Assembly: GCF_900258045.1 (NCBI RefSeq)
Contig: NZ_OGVD01000002.1
Location: 310,001-374,000 of the forward strand
Reading direction: 5' to 3'
DNA length: 64,000 nucleotides
Source: Sphingorhabdus sp. EL138
GTDB taxonomy: Bacteria; Pseudomonadota; Alphaproteobacteria; Sphingomonadales; Sphingomonadaceae
Shown here: piece after piece, positions 32,861-42,004 of the stretch
Position numbering within the stretch: the first letter of the stretch is position 1
How the letters are laid out: every line of letters begins with the position of its first letter
The notes under the pieces: model-generated
Database searches by the model: none
Told to the model about the DNA's origin: nothing
Seen by the model: only the letters and a program-made list of their open reading frames with translations
Program-made: the position numbers and the translations under genes

Positions 32861-34024
32861 TTGAACCACGAAATCAGCGCCGAAGCCCGGACCATTGCCG
32901 ACAACGTAGAAACCTTTGTCCGCGACAAAATCTTCGCTTATGAAAAAGACCCGCGCTGCGAGGATCACGGACCGACCGATGAACTGGTGCAGGAGATGCG
33001 GGCCTTGGCGAGAGAAGCCGGTGTCCTGACGCCGCATATTCGACAAGACGGCAGCCATTTGACGCATTTGGAAACTGCGTTGGTGTTGCGCAAATCAGGA
33101 CTTTCGCCACTCGGCCCGCTGGCCGTCAACACCTTCGCGCCGGATGAAGGGAATATGTACCTCCTCGGCAAATGCGCATCGCCGGAGCAGAAAGAGCATT
33201 TCCTCAAACCGCTGGTCGAAGGTACCACCCGCTCAGCCTTCTTCATGACCGAACCGGCTAGCGAAAATGGGGCCGGTTCTGATCCGATGATGATGCAGAC
33301 CACCGCCAAACCGGACGGCAATCACTGGGTTATCAATGGCCGCAAGACCTTCATCACCGGGGCCAAGGGCGCGACCGTAGGGATCGTTATGGCGAAGTCC
33401 GATGACGGCGCCTGCATGTTCCTCGTCGATCTACCCGATCCGGCAATCACCATTGAGCGTGTTCTCGACACGATCGACAGCTCCATGCCCGGTAGCCATT
33501 CGGTTGTGAACATCGACAATTTGCGGGTGCCCGCTGACCAGATGCTTGGCGAAAGTGGTGAGGGCTTCAAATATGCGCAGGTCCGGCTGGCACCGGCACG
33601 GCTTACCCATTGTATGCGCTGGCTCGGCTGCTGTGACCGGGCGCAGGAAATTGCCACCGACTATGCCTGCAAGCGGATGGCCTTTGGCAAACCGCTGGTC
33701 GATCATGAAGGCGTCGGCTTCATGCTGGCGGAAAACCAGATTGACCTGAAGCAAGCGGAGTTGATGATCGACTGGTGCGCGCGGGTGCTCGACACCGGTG
33801 ATATCGGCACAACCGAAAGTTCGATGGCGAAAGTCGCGGTGTCCGAAGCCTTATTCCGCATTGCCGACAAATGCGTGCAGGTCATGGGCGGCACCGGTCT
33901 GAGCCAGGACACGGTCGTTGAGCAGGTCTTCCGCGAAGTCCGCGCTTTCCGTGTTTATGACGGCCCGACCGAAGTCCACAAATGGTCACTGGCTAAAAAA
34001 ATCAAGAAATCCCATAAGGTTTAA
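32861..34024 (+). CDS. Acyl-CoA dehydrogenase (ACAD10/11-like)
   Basis: 387 residues, TTG start with an AAGGA site eight bases upstream. Substrate/FAD segments: FFMTEPASENGAGSDPMMMQ, WVINGRKTFITGAKG, KRMAFGKPLVDHEGV, VMGGTGLSQDTVVEQVFREV, and the terminal VYDGPTEVHKWSLAKK with the DGPTEVH loop typical of the ACAD10/11-like clade. Introduces a double bond in an acyl-CoA; substrate may be branched or ring-linked. It is followed after 14 bases by a double-bond reductase and a limonene-epoxide-hydrolase-like gene on the same strand. Confidence 0.88.
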   Translation: MNHEISAEARTIADNVETFVRDKIFAYEKDPRCEDHGPTDELVQEMRALAREAGVLTPHIRQDGSHLTHLETALVLRKSGLSPLGPLAVNTFAPDEGNMYLLGKCASPEQKEHFLKPLVEGTTRSAFFMTEPASENGAGSDPMMMQTTAKPDGNHWVINGRKTFITGAKGATVGIVMAKSDDGACMFLVDLPDPAITIERVLDTIDSSMPGSHSVVNIDNLRVPADQMLGESGEGFKYAQVRLAPARLTHCMRWLGCCDRAQEIATDYACKRMAFGKPLVDHEGVGFMLAENQIDLKQAELMIDWCARVLDTGDIGTTESSMAKVAVSEALFRIADKCVQVMGGTGLSQDTVVEQVFREVRAFRVYDGPTEVHKWSLAKKIKKSHKV

Positions 34025-34038
34025 GAAGAGAAACGATC

Positions 34039-35061
34039 ATGACCAAAAACCGCAAATTCACCCTCGTCAGCCGCCCCGACGGTGAACCTAAGCCCAGTGA
34101 TTTCGCTCTTGTGGAAGAAGATCTGCCGGAACTGGCTGAAGGATCGTTCCTTGTGCGCAATCATTATATCTCACTCGATCCCGCCCAGCGCGGCTGGATG
34201 AGTGACGCAGAAAGTTACATGCCGCCAATCCCCTTGGGCGATGCCGTGCGCGCCAGCGCCGTGGGCCGCGTCCATGCTTCCAAAAATCCCGACTTTCCGG
34301 TCGGCCAGTGGGTTGTCGGTCTGGCCGCGATGGAAGAATATTCGGTGGTTGAGGCGGGTGGCTTCACTTCACCCGTTGACGCATCACTCGTGCCATCGCC
34401 GACCAATTTCCTGTCGGTACTCGGTGCAGTCGGTATGACCGCCTATTTCGGGATGATCGACGACGGCAAGCCGAAGGAAGGTGAAACCCTATTGGTCACT
34501 GGCGCGGCTGGTGCGGTCGGATCACTTGTGGGACAGATTGGCAAGATCAAAGGTTGCCGGGTCGTTGGTATCGCTGGCGGTGCCGACAAATGCGCAAAGC
34601 TGGTGGATGACTATGGTTTTGATGCAGCAATTGATTATCGCGGCAAAAGCCAGGCTGAACTGGAAGCTGAAATTGCAGCTGCCGCGCCCGATGGGGTCGA
34701 TATCATCTGGGAGAATGTCGGCGGCATCATCATGGATGCGGGCATTGCTTCGATTAACGAATATGGCCGGATGGTGCTGTGCGGTCTGATCAGCGAGTAC
34801 AACAGTCCGGAGCCTGTGGGCACGCGTAACCTGTGGTATCTGATCTCGCGTCAGGCGACGATCAAGGGTTTCCTCGTGCGCGATTATCCGCCGCGCTTTC
34901 CTGAGGGCATTGCGCAGATGGGGCAATGGCTGGCCGAGGGTAAAATCAAGCATGACGAGGATATCGAAAAAGGTATCGAGAACAGCTATGATGCTTTCAT
35001 GAAGCTGTTCTCCGGCGGCAATCAGGGCAAGATGATCCTGGACGTTTCACCCGAGGAATAA
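34039..35061 (+). CDS. NADP-dependent MDR-family double-bond reductase (paralogue)
   Basis: 340 residues. Same family as the gene at 26360: start NHYISLDPAQRGWM, nucleotide-binding VTGAAGAVGSLVGQIGKIKG, and the C-terminal MGQWLAEGKIKHDEDIEKG. No zinc ligands. Reduces conjugated enones or enals. Two paralogues in one catabolic region suggest two enone intermediates or two positions on the substrate. Follows the acyl-CoA dehydrogenase by 14 bases and precedes the LEH-family gene by 11. Confidence 0.88.
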   Translation: MTKNRKFTLVSRPDGEPKPSDFALVEEDLPELAEGSFLVRNHYISLDPAQRGWMSDAESYMPPIPLGDAVRASAVGRVHASKNPDFPVGQWVVGLAAMEEYSVVEAGGFTSPVDASLVPSPTNFLSVLGAVGMTAYFGMIDDGKPKEGETLLVTGAAGAVGSLVGQIGKIKGCRVVGIAGGADKCAKLVDDYGFDAAIDYRGKSQAELEAEIAAAAPDGVDIIWENVGGIIMDAGIASINEYGRMVLCGLISEYNSPEPVGTRNLWYLISRQATIKGFLVRDYPPRFPEGIAQMGQWLAEGKIKHDEDIEKGIENSYDAFMKLFSGGNQGKMILDVSPEE

Positions 35062-35072
35062 GGAGTTTCGCG

Positions 35073-35468
35073 ATGTCAAATGCTGCCGAACAAATCGTCG
35101 TCGACTTTATCGAAAGCTGGAACCGGATGGACTATGACTCCATCTACGCGGCGATGGCGGATGATATTTTCTACCACAATATCCCGATGGAACCCTGCGA
35201 AGGGATTGACGCGGTGCGCGCCTTTTTCGAAGGCTCCGGCATGGGATCGGATGGGGCGGAATGGATAACCCATCATATTGCAACCAACGGGAATGTCGTG
35301 CTGACGGAACGGACCGACAAGTTCCGGATTGACGGGCAGTGGATTGCAATCCGGGTGATGGGGACGTTTGAAATTGAAGACGGCAAGATCGCTAAATGGC
35401 GTGACTATTTCGATCTCGGTCAGTTTCAGGGCGAAATGGCGCGCGTGATGGGTGCGGGCAACGCATGA
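35073..35468 (+). CDS. Limonene-1,2-epoxide-hydrolase-family protein
   Basis: 131 residues, AAGGAG ribosome site. The family's active-site pattern is all present: Tyr34 and Asn36 in FYHNIPMEP, Arg80 and Asp82 in LTERTD, and Asp111 in KWRDYFDLGQF. In limonene epoxide hydrolase the corresponding Asp-Arg-Asp set with Tyr/Asn positions water for one-step epoxide opening; a mycobacterial relative (EphG) acts on lipid or cholesterol epoxides as I recall. An epoxide hydrolase or related cyclic-substrate enzyme is therefore likely. Tail-to-tail with the SDR at 35473, four bases apart. Confidence 0.85.
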   Translation: MSNAAEQIVVDFIESWNRMDYDSIYAAMADDIFYHNIPMEPCEGIDAVRAFFEGSGMGSDGAEWITHHIATNGNVVLTERTDKFRIDGQWIAIRVMGTFEIEDGKIAKWRDYFDLGQFQGEMARVMGAGNA

Positions 35469-35472
35469 CCGT

Positions 35473-36234
35473 TCAGCTTGGCTGATACAACGTGCCGTTA
35501 TCCACCGGATATTCTCCTGCCGTCATAAAGCGCGACGCATCGCTGGCCAGATAGACGCATAGTTCGGCTACATCATTGGGGTGGCCCAATCCGCCGAGCG
35601 GGATCATCCCTGTTTCAGGTGTCGGATCGCCTTCTGCTCCTACAGCAGCCTGCCGGACCATCGGGGTGTCGATGCCAGCGGGGTGCAGGCTGTTGCAGCG
35701 GATCGGATAATTTTGTTCCTTGCAATGCAGCGCCACCGATTTGGTCAGCGATCGCACACCGCCCTTTGCTGCTGCATAGGCCAGAAACGGAGAGTAGCCC
35801 TGCAGTGCTGCCATCGAACTCAGGTTGATGATCGAGCTTGGTTGATCATTGTCTTTCATCGCACGAACAGCCGTCTGGCAACCGAGAAAAACGCCTTCCA
35901 GCATGACCGAATTGGTGAGACGAAACTGTTCCAGGGTACAGTCTTCAATAGTGGCGGGTATAACCAAACCGGCATTGTTGACCAATATATGGGGCGTTCC
36001 GAAGGCTTTGCCGGTCTCGTCAAATATCTCCGCCCAACGCCGCTGATCTGCAACATCCTGATGCAAGGCAAGCGCATCTGGGCCAATATCCGCAGCCACT
36101 GCCTTAACATTTTCGGTGTTAACATCGGTCACCACAACCTTGGCGCCTTCATGAGCGAATGTTTCGCTGATAGCTTTGCCAAGCCCAGAACCGGCACCTG
36201 TGACAATCGCGATTTTACCTTCCAAACGACCCAT
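35473..36234 (-). CDS. SDR-family dehydrogenase
   Basis: 253 residues from ATG 36234 (GGGAGAGG upstream; the longer reading adds a hydrophobic lead that would be an unusual anchor for this family). Classical SDR: VTGAGSGLGKA, VVVTDVN coenzyme loop, NNAGLV, NLSSMAA, AYAAAK and the later HPAGIDTPMV. Probably NAD-dependent oxidation of a ring hydroxyl, given the surrounding genes. Divergent from the third TonB receptor with a 272-base gap. Confidence 0.85.
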   Translation of the reverse strand: MGRLEGKIAIVTGAGSGLGKAISETFAHEGAKVVVTDVNTENVKAVAADIGPDALALHQDVADQRRWAEIFDETGKAFGTPHILVNNAGLVIPATIEDCTLEQFRLTNSVMLEGVFLGCQTAVRAMKDNDQPSSIINLSSMAALQGYSPFLAYAAAKGGVRSLTKSVALHCKEQNYPIRCNSLHPAGIDTPMVRQAAVGAEGDPTPETGMIPLGGLGHPNDVAELCVYLASDASRFMTAGEYPVDNGTLYQPS

Positions 36235-36506
36235 ATTAACCTCTCCCAAACCTGCATTTTGGATAGTATAGGCGGTGATGATCCCAATCATGGCAATACC
36301 CATTATCGCTAGTATCCGTAGCGGATTCCGGATGGGCATTGCTCATAATGTTGCGCGAATATCACAGTTTGGCATATTTGCTATCAAATTGGCTAGCAGA
36401 GCGTCTGTAAACTCCTGCTTAAGATGATCCCATAATTAGCGCGGAAAAACCGCCAGTTATTTTGGATGAGACTCTGGTCCGCGACCGGGGAATTTGGGAG
36501 AGAGCG

Positions 36507-39083
36507 ATGACTAAACAATCACAACACCACAAAACTATCTTTTCAGGCAAATCAGTACGGGGATTGCTGATGGGCTCTGCAGCAAGTCTGGCTTTCGCCG
36601 GCGTTGCTGCCCCGGCCTATGCGCAGGATGAAGTTGCAGAAGATGACAGTAACGTCATTACGGTCATCGCCCGTAAGCAGACGGAAACACTGCAGGAAGT
36701 GCCCGTAACGGTGACAGCCATTGGCGGCGATACGCTGGAAAACTTTCAGGTTAATGAAATTGCCGATGTGGTAAGCCGTGTTCCCGCATTGAATGTTCAG
36801 GTGGGTGGCTCCGGTTCGGGTGGCCAGATCAGTCTGCGCGGCGTCGGTTCATCCAATATTTCGGCTTCCTTTGACTCTGCCGTGGCCTTTGACTTCGATG
36901 GCGTGCAGATCAGCACCATGCGCCTTGTTCAAGCAGGCTTTTTCGATGTCGAACAAATTGATGTGCTCAAAGGTCCGCAGTCATTGTTCTTTGGTAAAAG
37001 TGCTTCGGCTGGTGTGTTTTCCGTTCGTTCCGCTAATCCAACGCCGGATTGGGAAGTGGGCGTCAAGGTTTCTCAGGAATTTGAGGAAAATGGCACGACC
37101 ATTGGCGGTTATATTTCCGGGCCTATTTCAGATACGTTTGGCGTCAGATTGGCGGCGCAGTTCAACAATATCGAAGATTATGTGGACTTGGCACCCGGCA
37201 CACCGGCATTTAATCCCAATGGTTCAGTCCGGACAAGTCGCGGCTTGGAAAACTTCGTCAGTCGTCTGACTTTCCAATGGGACCCTTCTGACAATTTCAA
37301 CGCCAATCTGAAATTGAACTATATCAAGAATGAAAATGACGGTGCGATTGCGCATTCCGATATTAACTGCGGACCAAATGGCGTGGCGGATCCAGTATTC
37401 TTGCTACAAGGTGGACTCGTCATTCCTTCCAATGCAGATTGTAACGATCGTGATGGTCTCTACCATCATGTCGACGCTGCTGCTGCTTTGTCCGGGCGTT
37501 TACCAGATGGTTCTGCCGGTCAGGGCAGGTTTGAAAATGGTATTCCCTACGGCGAGACCGACATTTTCTTCGGTCGGCTGAAATGGGATCTTGATGTGTC
37601 GGACACACTGACGATTTCTTCGGTTTCCGGCTATCTTGGTATGGATGCTGTCGATACTGATTGTTATGCTTATGTCGGGACTTTTGGACCAGGCGTGCCT
37701 GCGGGCTCCGGGTGTAGTGACCCCGAAAATAAAATTGAACAATTTACCCAGGAGTTCAGGCTTGCCAGTGATTATGATGGCATCTTCAACTTTATGATCG
37801 GCGCTTTTTATGAAAGCCGTGAAATAGACTTCAACACATCGCAGCAAGCCGTGAACATCTCTTTCGCAGCAGCCGATCCTACGCTTCCTATTTTTACGAT
37901 CCCCGACCCCACACAGCCGGTGTCGGCGGTCAATGCTCCGGTTTTCCAAGGACTTGTAAACGGAACCGGTACAACATATGACTGGCTCAAGCAGCACAAA
38001 ACAAAAACAGAAGCTCTCTCTTTCTTCGGTAGCATCACACTGGATTTGACAGATCAGTTGCAGATTTCCGGCGGTATTCGCTGGACCGACGAGAAAAAGG
38101 TGAACACAATACGTGTGCCATATCTTCACAATCTGCTGGAGTTTACTGGCAATGATCCAGTAACAGGTGATCCACTACCAGCTGGTGTTTTTGTGGATAG
38201 TCCGGGGTTTGTAACTGAAGGTTTCTTCTCTGGGCCAATCAACTTTTCGGACTCGAACTTTTCGCCTGAGGTCTCGATAAGGTATCAAGCAACGCCAGAT
38301 ATCAATATTTATGCTGCATTTAAGACAGGTTTTAAATCGGGCGGTATTGACAACAGTGCGTTGCCATCAAATTCACTGCAAGCCGCAGCTGCAGCCGGCA
38401 GTTTCGACTCCTTGATCTATGATTCGGAAACCGGTCTTGGCGGTGAAGTTGGCGTTAAGGCGCAATTTGCTGATCGCAGCGTCACCCTGAATACATCGGT
38501 ATTCTACTATGTGTTCGATGATCTGCAGGTACAGAATTTCGATGCGACGACTATTCAATTCCAAACCTTCAACGCCAGTCAGCTGACGAGCCAAGGTGTC
38601 GATGTGGAATGGGCATGGCGGACACCGGTCGACGGTCTGAACCTTTCCGGTTCACTGGCTTACACGGATGCTGAGTTTACCGCACCCTTCGTAACCACAT
38701 CGGGTGAGGATATCAACGGTCGGGCAGCGGCGCGTGCACCGAAATTTGCTGCGAATGCCGCGTTTGACTGGTCCATTCCCATGAGCGACGCCTTTGAGTT
38801 GGGATTGAACGGCAATCTGCAATATAGCGGGTCCTATTTCACCAACGAAGACTCACTGACCGATCTTAAGCAAGATAGCTACGTGTCGATTGATGGTTCC
38901 ATTTCAGTGGGTGATCCTGACGGCGCATGGAAATTGTCACTGGTCGGTGTGAACCTGACCGATGAAATCTGGATCAACACTAGCGGTGGCCGTCCATTCC
39001 TTGAGCCCGGTGTTGGTGATGATCTTGTCGTCACCCAAAACCGTGGCCGCCAGGTCTTTGTGGAGGCCAGCTTCAAGTTCTGA
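36507..39083 (+). CDS. TonB-dependent outer-membrane receptor
   Basis: 858 residues from ATG 36507 (GGGAGAGAGCG upstream). Long signal peptide ending APAYAQ at 40, TonB-box-like NVITVIARKQTE (49-60), plug elements SLRGVGSSNISASFDS and EQIDVLKGPQSLFFGKSAS, and a barrel closing with a terminal Phe (VEASFKF). Less like the 3-8 kb pair than those are to each other, and without a TTGTCCGGACAA site. Its position next to the SDR/epoxide-hydrolase genes suggests uptake of the same class of substrate. Followed by a strong terminator. Confidence 0.92.
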   Translation: MTKQSQHHKTIFSGKSVRGLLMGSAASLAFAGVAAPAYAQDEVAEDDSNVITVIARKQTETLQEVPVTVTAIGGDTLENFQVNEIADVVSRVPALNVQVGGSGSGGQISLRGVGSSNISASFDSAVAFDFDGVQISTMRLVQAGFFDVEQIDVLKGPQSLFFGKSASAGVFSVRSANPTPDWEVGVKVSQEFEENGTTIGGYISGPISDTFGVRLAAQFNNIEDYVDLAPGTPAFNPNGSVRTSRGLENFVSRLTFQWDPSDNFNANLKLNYIKNENDGAIAHSDINCGPNGVADPVFLLQGGLVIPSNADCNDRDGLYHHVDAAAALSGRLPDGSAGQGRFENGIPYGETDIFFGRLKWDLDVSDTLTISSVSGYLGMDAVDTDCYAYVGTFGPGVPAGSGCSDPENKIEQFTQEFRLASDYDGIFNFMIGAFYESREIDFNTSQQAVNISFAAADPTLPIFTIPDPTQPVSAVNAPVFQGLVNGTGTTYDWLKQHKTKTEALSFFGSITLDLTDQLQISGGIRWTDEKKVNTIRVPYLHNLLEFTGNDPVTGDPLPAGVFVDSPGFVTEGFFSGPINFSDSNFSPEVSIRYQATPDINIYAAFKTGFKSGGIDNSALPSNSLQAAAAAGSFDSLIYDSETGLGGEVGVKAQFADRSVTLNTSVFYYVFDDLQVQNFDATTIQFQTFNASQLTSQGVDVEWAWRTPVDGLNLSGSLAYTDAEFTAPFVTTSGEDINGRAAARAPKFAANAAFDWSIPMSDAFELGLNGNLQYSGSYFTNEDSLTDLKQDSYVSIDGSISVGDPDGAWKLSLVGVNLTDEIWINTSGGRPFLEPGVGDDLVVTQNRGRQVFVEASFKF

Positions 39084-39106
39084 TCAACTCTCCCGTTGAT
39101 CAAAGC

Positions 39107-39144
39107 GGGCCGGGACAGCGGGGGGCTGTTCCCGGCCCTTTTTT
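39107..39144 (+). terminator. Rho-independent terminator after the third TonB receptor
   Basis: GGGCCGGGA-CAGC pairs with GCTG-TTCCCGGCCC and is followed by six T, 23 bases after the receptor stop. Confidence 0.88.
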
Positions 39145-39241
39145 GTGCATCACAAAGGTTGGACGATAGCCATATTGAGAGTGGTTTCCGGCTGATGATC
39201 ATCTAGTTTGAAAGACATATTCAGGAATTGAGGAGCAGATT

Positions 39242-40036
39242 ATGGGACGTCTTGAAGGTAAAAAGGCTGTTGTGCTGGGTGCGGCTGGCCCGGGCAATAT
39301 GGGGCAGGTGATTGCCAAGCGTTTGCGAGATGAGGGTGCGGATGTTCTGGTTGCCGGCCGCAAGGAAGACGAGCTGAAGGGTTTTGCCGAAGAATTGGGC
39401 GGCCATTATGCGCTATGTGACTTAACGAACGAAGCGGAAATCAATGCCCTCGCGGAAACGGCTACCAGCAAAATGGGTGGCTTGGATATTGCGGTAAACG
39501 CCACTGGTCTGGGTTTTCTGAAACCGTTTCTGGAGAATACCAAGGAAGAATTGGAGATGATGTCGGCGCTACAGCTGGTCGGTCCGTTCCAGTTTTATCA
39601 GGCGATGATCAAGGCAATGAAAGATGGCGGTTCGATTATCCAGATCAGCTCGGCTACCGCAACGATCATGCTCAACGACCATGCGGCCTATATGGGTACC
39701 AAGGCAGCGACCGATCACATCATCCGCTGTATTGCACATGAATTTGGTGATCGCGGCATCAGAGCCAACAGCATTTCGCCTGGCCTCACCCGCACACCGA
39801 TGACGGCCGGCGTCGATCAGGTTCCGGGATTGGTGGAATCGTTTGAAGCGCGCTATCCGCTCGGCCGTATCGGCACCAGCGAGGATATTGCCGCTGCCGC
39901 TGTTTTCCTCGCCAGTGACGAATGTTTCATGACCGGCGAGAATCTTCAGGTCAACGGCGGACTATGCCTGCGCGGAAATCCGACCCGAAAGGATCAGGAG
40001 TTGATGATGGGGGCTGTCGCGGCGGCTAACAACTGA
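39242..40036 (+). CDS. SDR-family oxidoreductase
   Basis: 264 residues. Rossmann start GAAGPGNMGQVIAKRL has an extended glycine motif with PGNMG, coenzyme loop VAGRKED (Arg favours NADP), NATGLG in place of NNAG, ISSATA, and YMGTK. Such enlarged motifs occur in SDRs of the enoyl-ACP-reductase-like or atypical type. No partner gene is adjacent; the previous transcript ends at 39144 and the next gene encodes a nucleoside transporter. Substrate unknown. Confidence 0.85.
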   Translation: MGRLEGKKAVVLGAAGPGNMGQVIAKRLRDEGADVLVAGRKEDELKGFAEELGGHYALCDLTNEAEINALAETATSKMGGLDIAVNATGLGFLKPFLENTKEELEMMSALQLVGPFQFYQAMIKAMKDGGSIIQISSATATIMLNDHAAYMGTKAATDHIIRCIAHEFGDRGIRANSISPGLTRTPMTAGVDQVPGLVESFEARYPLGRIGTSEDIAAAAVFLASDECFMTGENLQVNGGLCLRGNPTRKDQELMMGAVAAANN

Positions 40037-40115
40037 AGGCATAAATCCCTGTTGGCGATGTGATAAATTTCCGCCATGGTGATGCACTATTGCTTCGCCA
40101 CGGGAAATTTAATCA

Positions 40116-41384
40116 TTGCTTGATATAGTGAGCCAGTTTCAGGGCTTGATCGGGATTGCCTTCATCCTGACCCTTGCCTGGACATTGTCGGAAAATCGTG
40201 GCGACAGACCAAGCTGGCGCTGGATTGCCGGAGCCATTGCGGTTCAGTTCATTCTTGCCGTCTCAATTGTCCGTATCCCGTTTATCTGGGATATTATAAG
40301 CCTTGCCAATCAAGGGGTGCAGGCGATTGAACAGGCGACGCTGGCGGGTTCAAGCTATATGTTTGGCTATGTTGGCGGTGCGGAATTGCCCTTTGTGCTC
40401 AAGGAAGGCGCGGCCCCGCCATTGATTATCGCTTTCCAGATATTGCCGCTTGTAATCGTTTTCTCGGCGCTAGCGGCCTTGCTATGGCATTGGCGGGTTT
40501 TGCAGATGATTGTCAGGGGTCTGTCCTGGGCCTTGCAAAAAACACTGGGTGTCAGCGGTGTTGTCGGTCTGAGCGGCGGCGCCAATATCTTCCTCGGCGT
40601 CGTGGAATCGCCGCTGGTGGTGCGCGCCTATTTTGAAAAGATGAGCCGGGCCGAGTTGTTCGCGATCATGGTGCTGGCCATGTCGACCATTTCCGGTGCG
40701 ATATTGGTGCTCTATGCAACCACGCTGGAAAAGACGGTGCCGAATGCGGTTGGGCATATGATCTCGGCTTCGCTAATATCTCTGCCAGCAGCCATTCTGC
40801 TCGCAAGGTTGATGGTGCCGGGGCTGTCGGATACAAAGGTAAACCGGGAAGAACCGGGCCTTAAATATGAGGGCAGCTTTGACGCGATCATCAAGGGCAC
40901 GATGGACGGCGTGCAGCTGTTTCTGACTGTGATTGCGGTGATTATCGTGATCTTCGCCTTTGTCGCGCTGATTGACCAGATATTGTCGGTTCTGCCTTTG
41001 ATTGGCGGCGAGGCGTTGACGCTCAAGCGCATATTCGGGTGGATATTCGCACCGCTCATGTGGATGATCGGGGTGCCGTGGGAGGAGGCCGCAGCGGCGG
41101 GATCGTTGATGGGGACCAAAGCGATACTCAATGAATATGTCGCCTATCTGGAACTCGCGGCGTTGCCCATCGATACATTCAGCGCGAAGGGGCAATTGAT
41201 CGTCACCTATGCGCTATGCGGTGTGGCAAATCTTGCCAGTGTCGGCCTGATCATCTCGACCATAGGTACGCTGTGCCCGGAGCGCCGCGGAGAAGTAGCA
41301 GGATTAGGTATGAAAAGCTGGTTCGCTGGCAATTGCGCCACCGCGATGACCGGCGCGGTAATCGGTATCATCACATGGGGTTGA
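40116..41384 (+). CDS. Concentrative nucleoside transporter (CNT family)
   Basis: 422 residues, about ten hydrophobic membrane segments. Family features: the N-terminal FQGLIGIAFILTLAWTLSEN, GVSGVVGLSGGANIFLGVVE, ESPLVVRAYFEKMSRAE, and GLGMKSWFAGNCATAMTGA near the end. CNT proteins import nucleosides with Na+ or H+. The start is uncertain: TTG at 40116 gives the complete first segment, and a GTG at 40128 is an alternative. Co-directional with the phosphatidyltransferase 12 bases downstream. Confidence 0.88.
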   Translation: MLDIVSQFQGLIGIAFILTLAWTLSENRGDRPSWRWIAGAIAVQFILAVSIVRIPFIWDIISLANQGVQAIEQATLAGSSYMFGYVGGAELPFVLKEGAAPPLIIAFQILPLVIVFSALAALLWHWRVLQMIVRGLSWALQKTLGVSGVVGLSGGANIFLGVVESPLVVRAYFEKMSRAELFAIMVLAMSTISGAILVLYATTLEKTVPNAVGHMISASLISLPAAILLARLMVPGLSDTKVNREEPGLKYEGSFDAIIKGTMDGVQLFLTVIAVIIVIFAFVALIDQILSVLPLIGGEALTLKRIFGWIFAPLMWMIGVPWEEAAAAGSLMGTKAILNEYVAYLELAALPIDTFSAKGQLIVTYALCGVANLASVGLIISTIGTLCPERRGEVAGLGMKSWFAGNCATAMTGAVIGIITWG

Positions 41385-41396
41385 GGGCTTTTCGCA

Positions 41397-42002
41397 ATGT
41401 TTGACGCCAAGATTCGGCCACTGATCGATCCGCCGCTGAACGCGGCTGGTCGTGGTCTGGCGCGGGTTGGCTTCACTGCAAACGGTGTCACGTTGCTCGG
41501 CTTGGGATTTGGTTTGGGAGCCGCCTATGCCATTACGATTCAGCATTTTGGTTGGGCGTTGGCACTGATCGCAATCAGCCGGATATTGGACGGTCTTGAT
41601 GGCGCCGTGGCGCGGGCAACGGAGAAGACAGCCTTTGGCGGCTATCTCGATATCGTCTGCGATTTCATCTTCTATGTGTCCATCCCGCTGGCCTTCGGGA
41701 TTACCGATCCCTCCAATTTACTGCCTGCACTGGCGCTGGTCGCGGCCTTCACCATCACCGGGGTCAGCTTCCTTGCTTTTGCGGTGACAGCGGCAGAGCA
41801 GGGCGCTGAAACGAGCGCTCATGGCGAGAAGAGCTTCTTTTACAGCACTGGGCTGGCCGAAGGCGGTGAGACGATCGCCTTCTTCCTGATCATGTGCCTG
41901 TTGCCGATGCATTTTGTGGGGCTAGCTTATGTTTTCGCCGGACTGTGCGTGGTGACGGTGTTGCAACGGACGGTGCTGGCATGGCTTAGTTTTCGGCGTT
42001 GA
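41397..42002 (+). CDS. CDP-alcohol phosphatidyltransferase family protein
   Basis: 201 residues, roughly six membrane segments. The CDP-alcohol motif is DGLDGAVARATEKTAFGGYL continuing to two more Asp (in DIVCD), which bind the divalent metal and CDP-lipid; the spacing between AR and the next G-x3-D is one residue shorter than in PgsA as I recall it. These enzymes transfer a phosphatidyl group to an alcohol in phospholipid synthesis. The alcohol (glycerol phosphate, inositol, etc.) cannot be assigned. Convergent with the flavoprotein at 42005, two bases apart. Confidence 0.85.
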   Translation: MFDAKIRPLIDPPLNAAGRGLARVGFTANGVTLLGLGFGLGAAYAITIQHFGWALALIAISRILDGLDGAVARATEKTAFGGYLDIVCDFIFYVSIPLAFGITDPSNLLPALALVAAFTITGVSFLAFAVTAAEQGAETSAHGEKSFFYSTGLAEGGETIAFFLIMCLLPMHFVGLAYVFAGLCVVTVLQRTVLAWLSFRR

Positions 42003-42004
42003 GC

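Noticed and set aside
37225-37237. AGTCCGGACAAG inside the third TonB receptor, similar to the regulon palindrome
   Set aside because: The left half is missing the TTG part and it is within coding sequence far from any start, so it is treated as chance.
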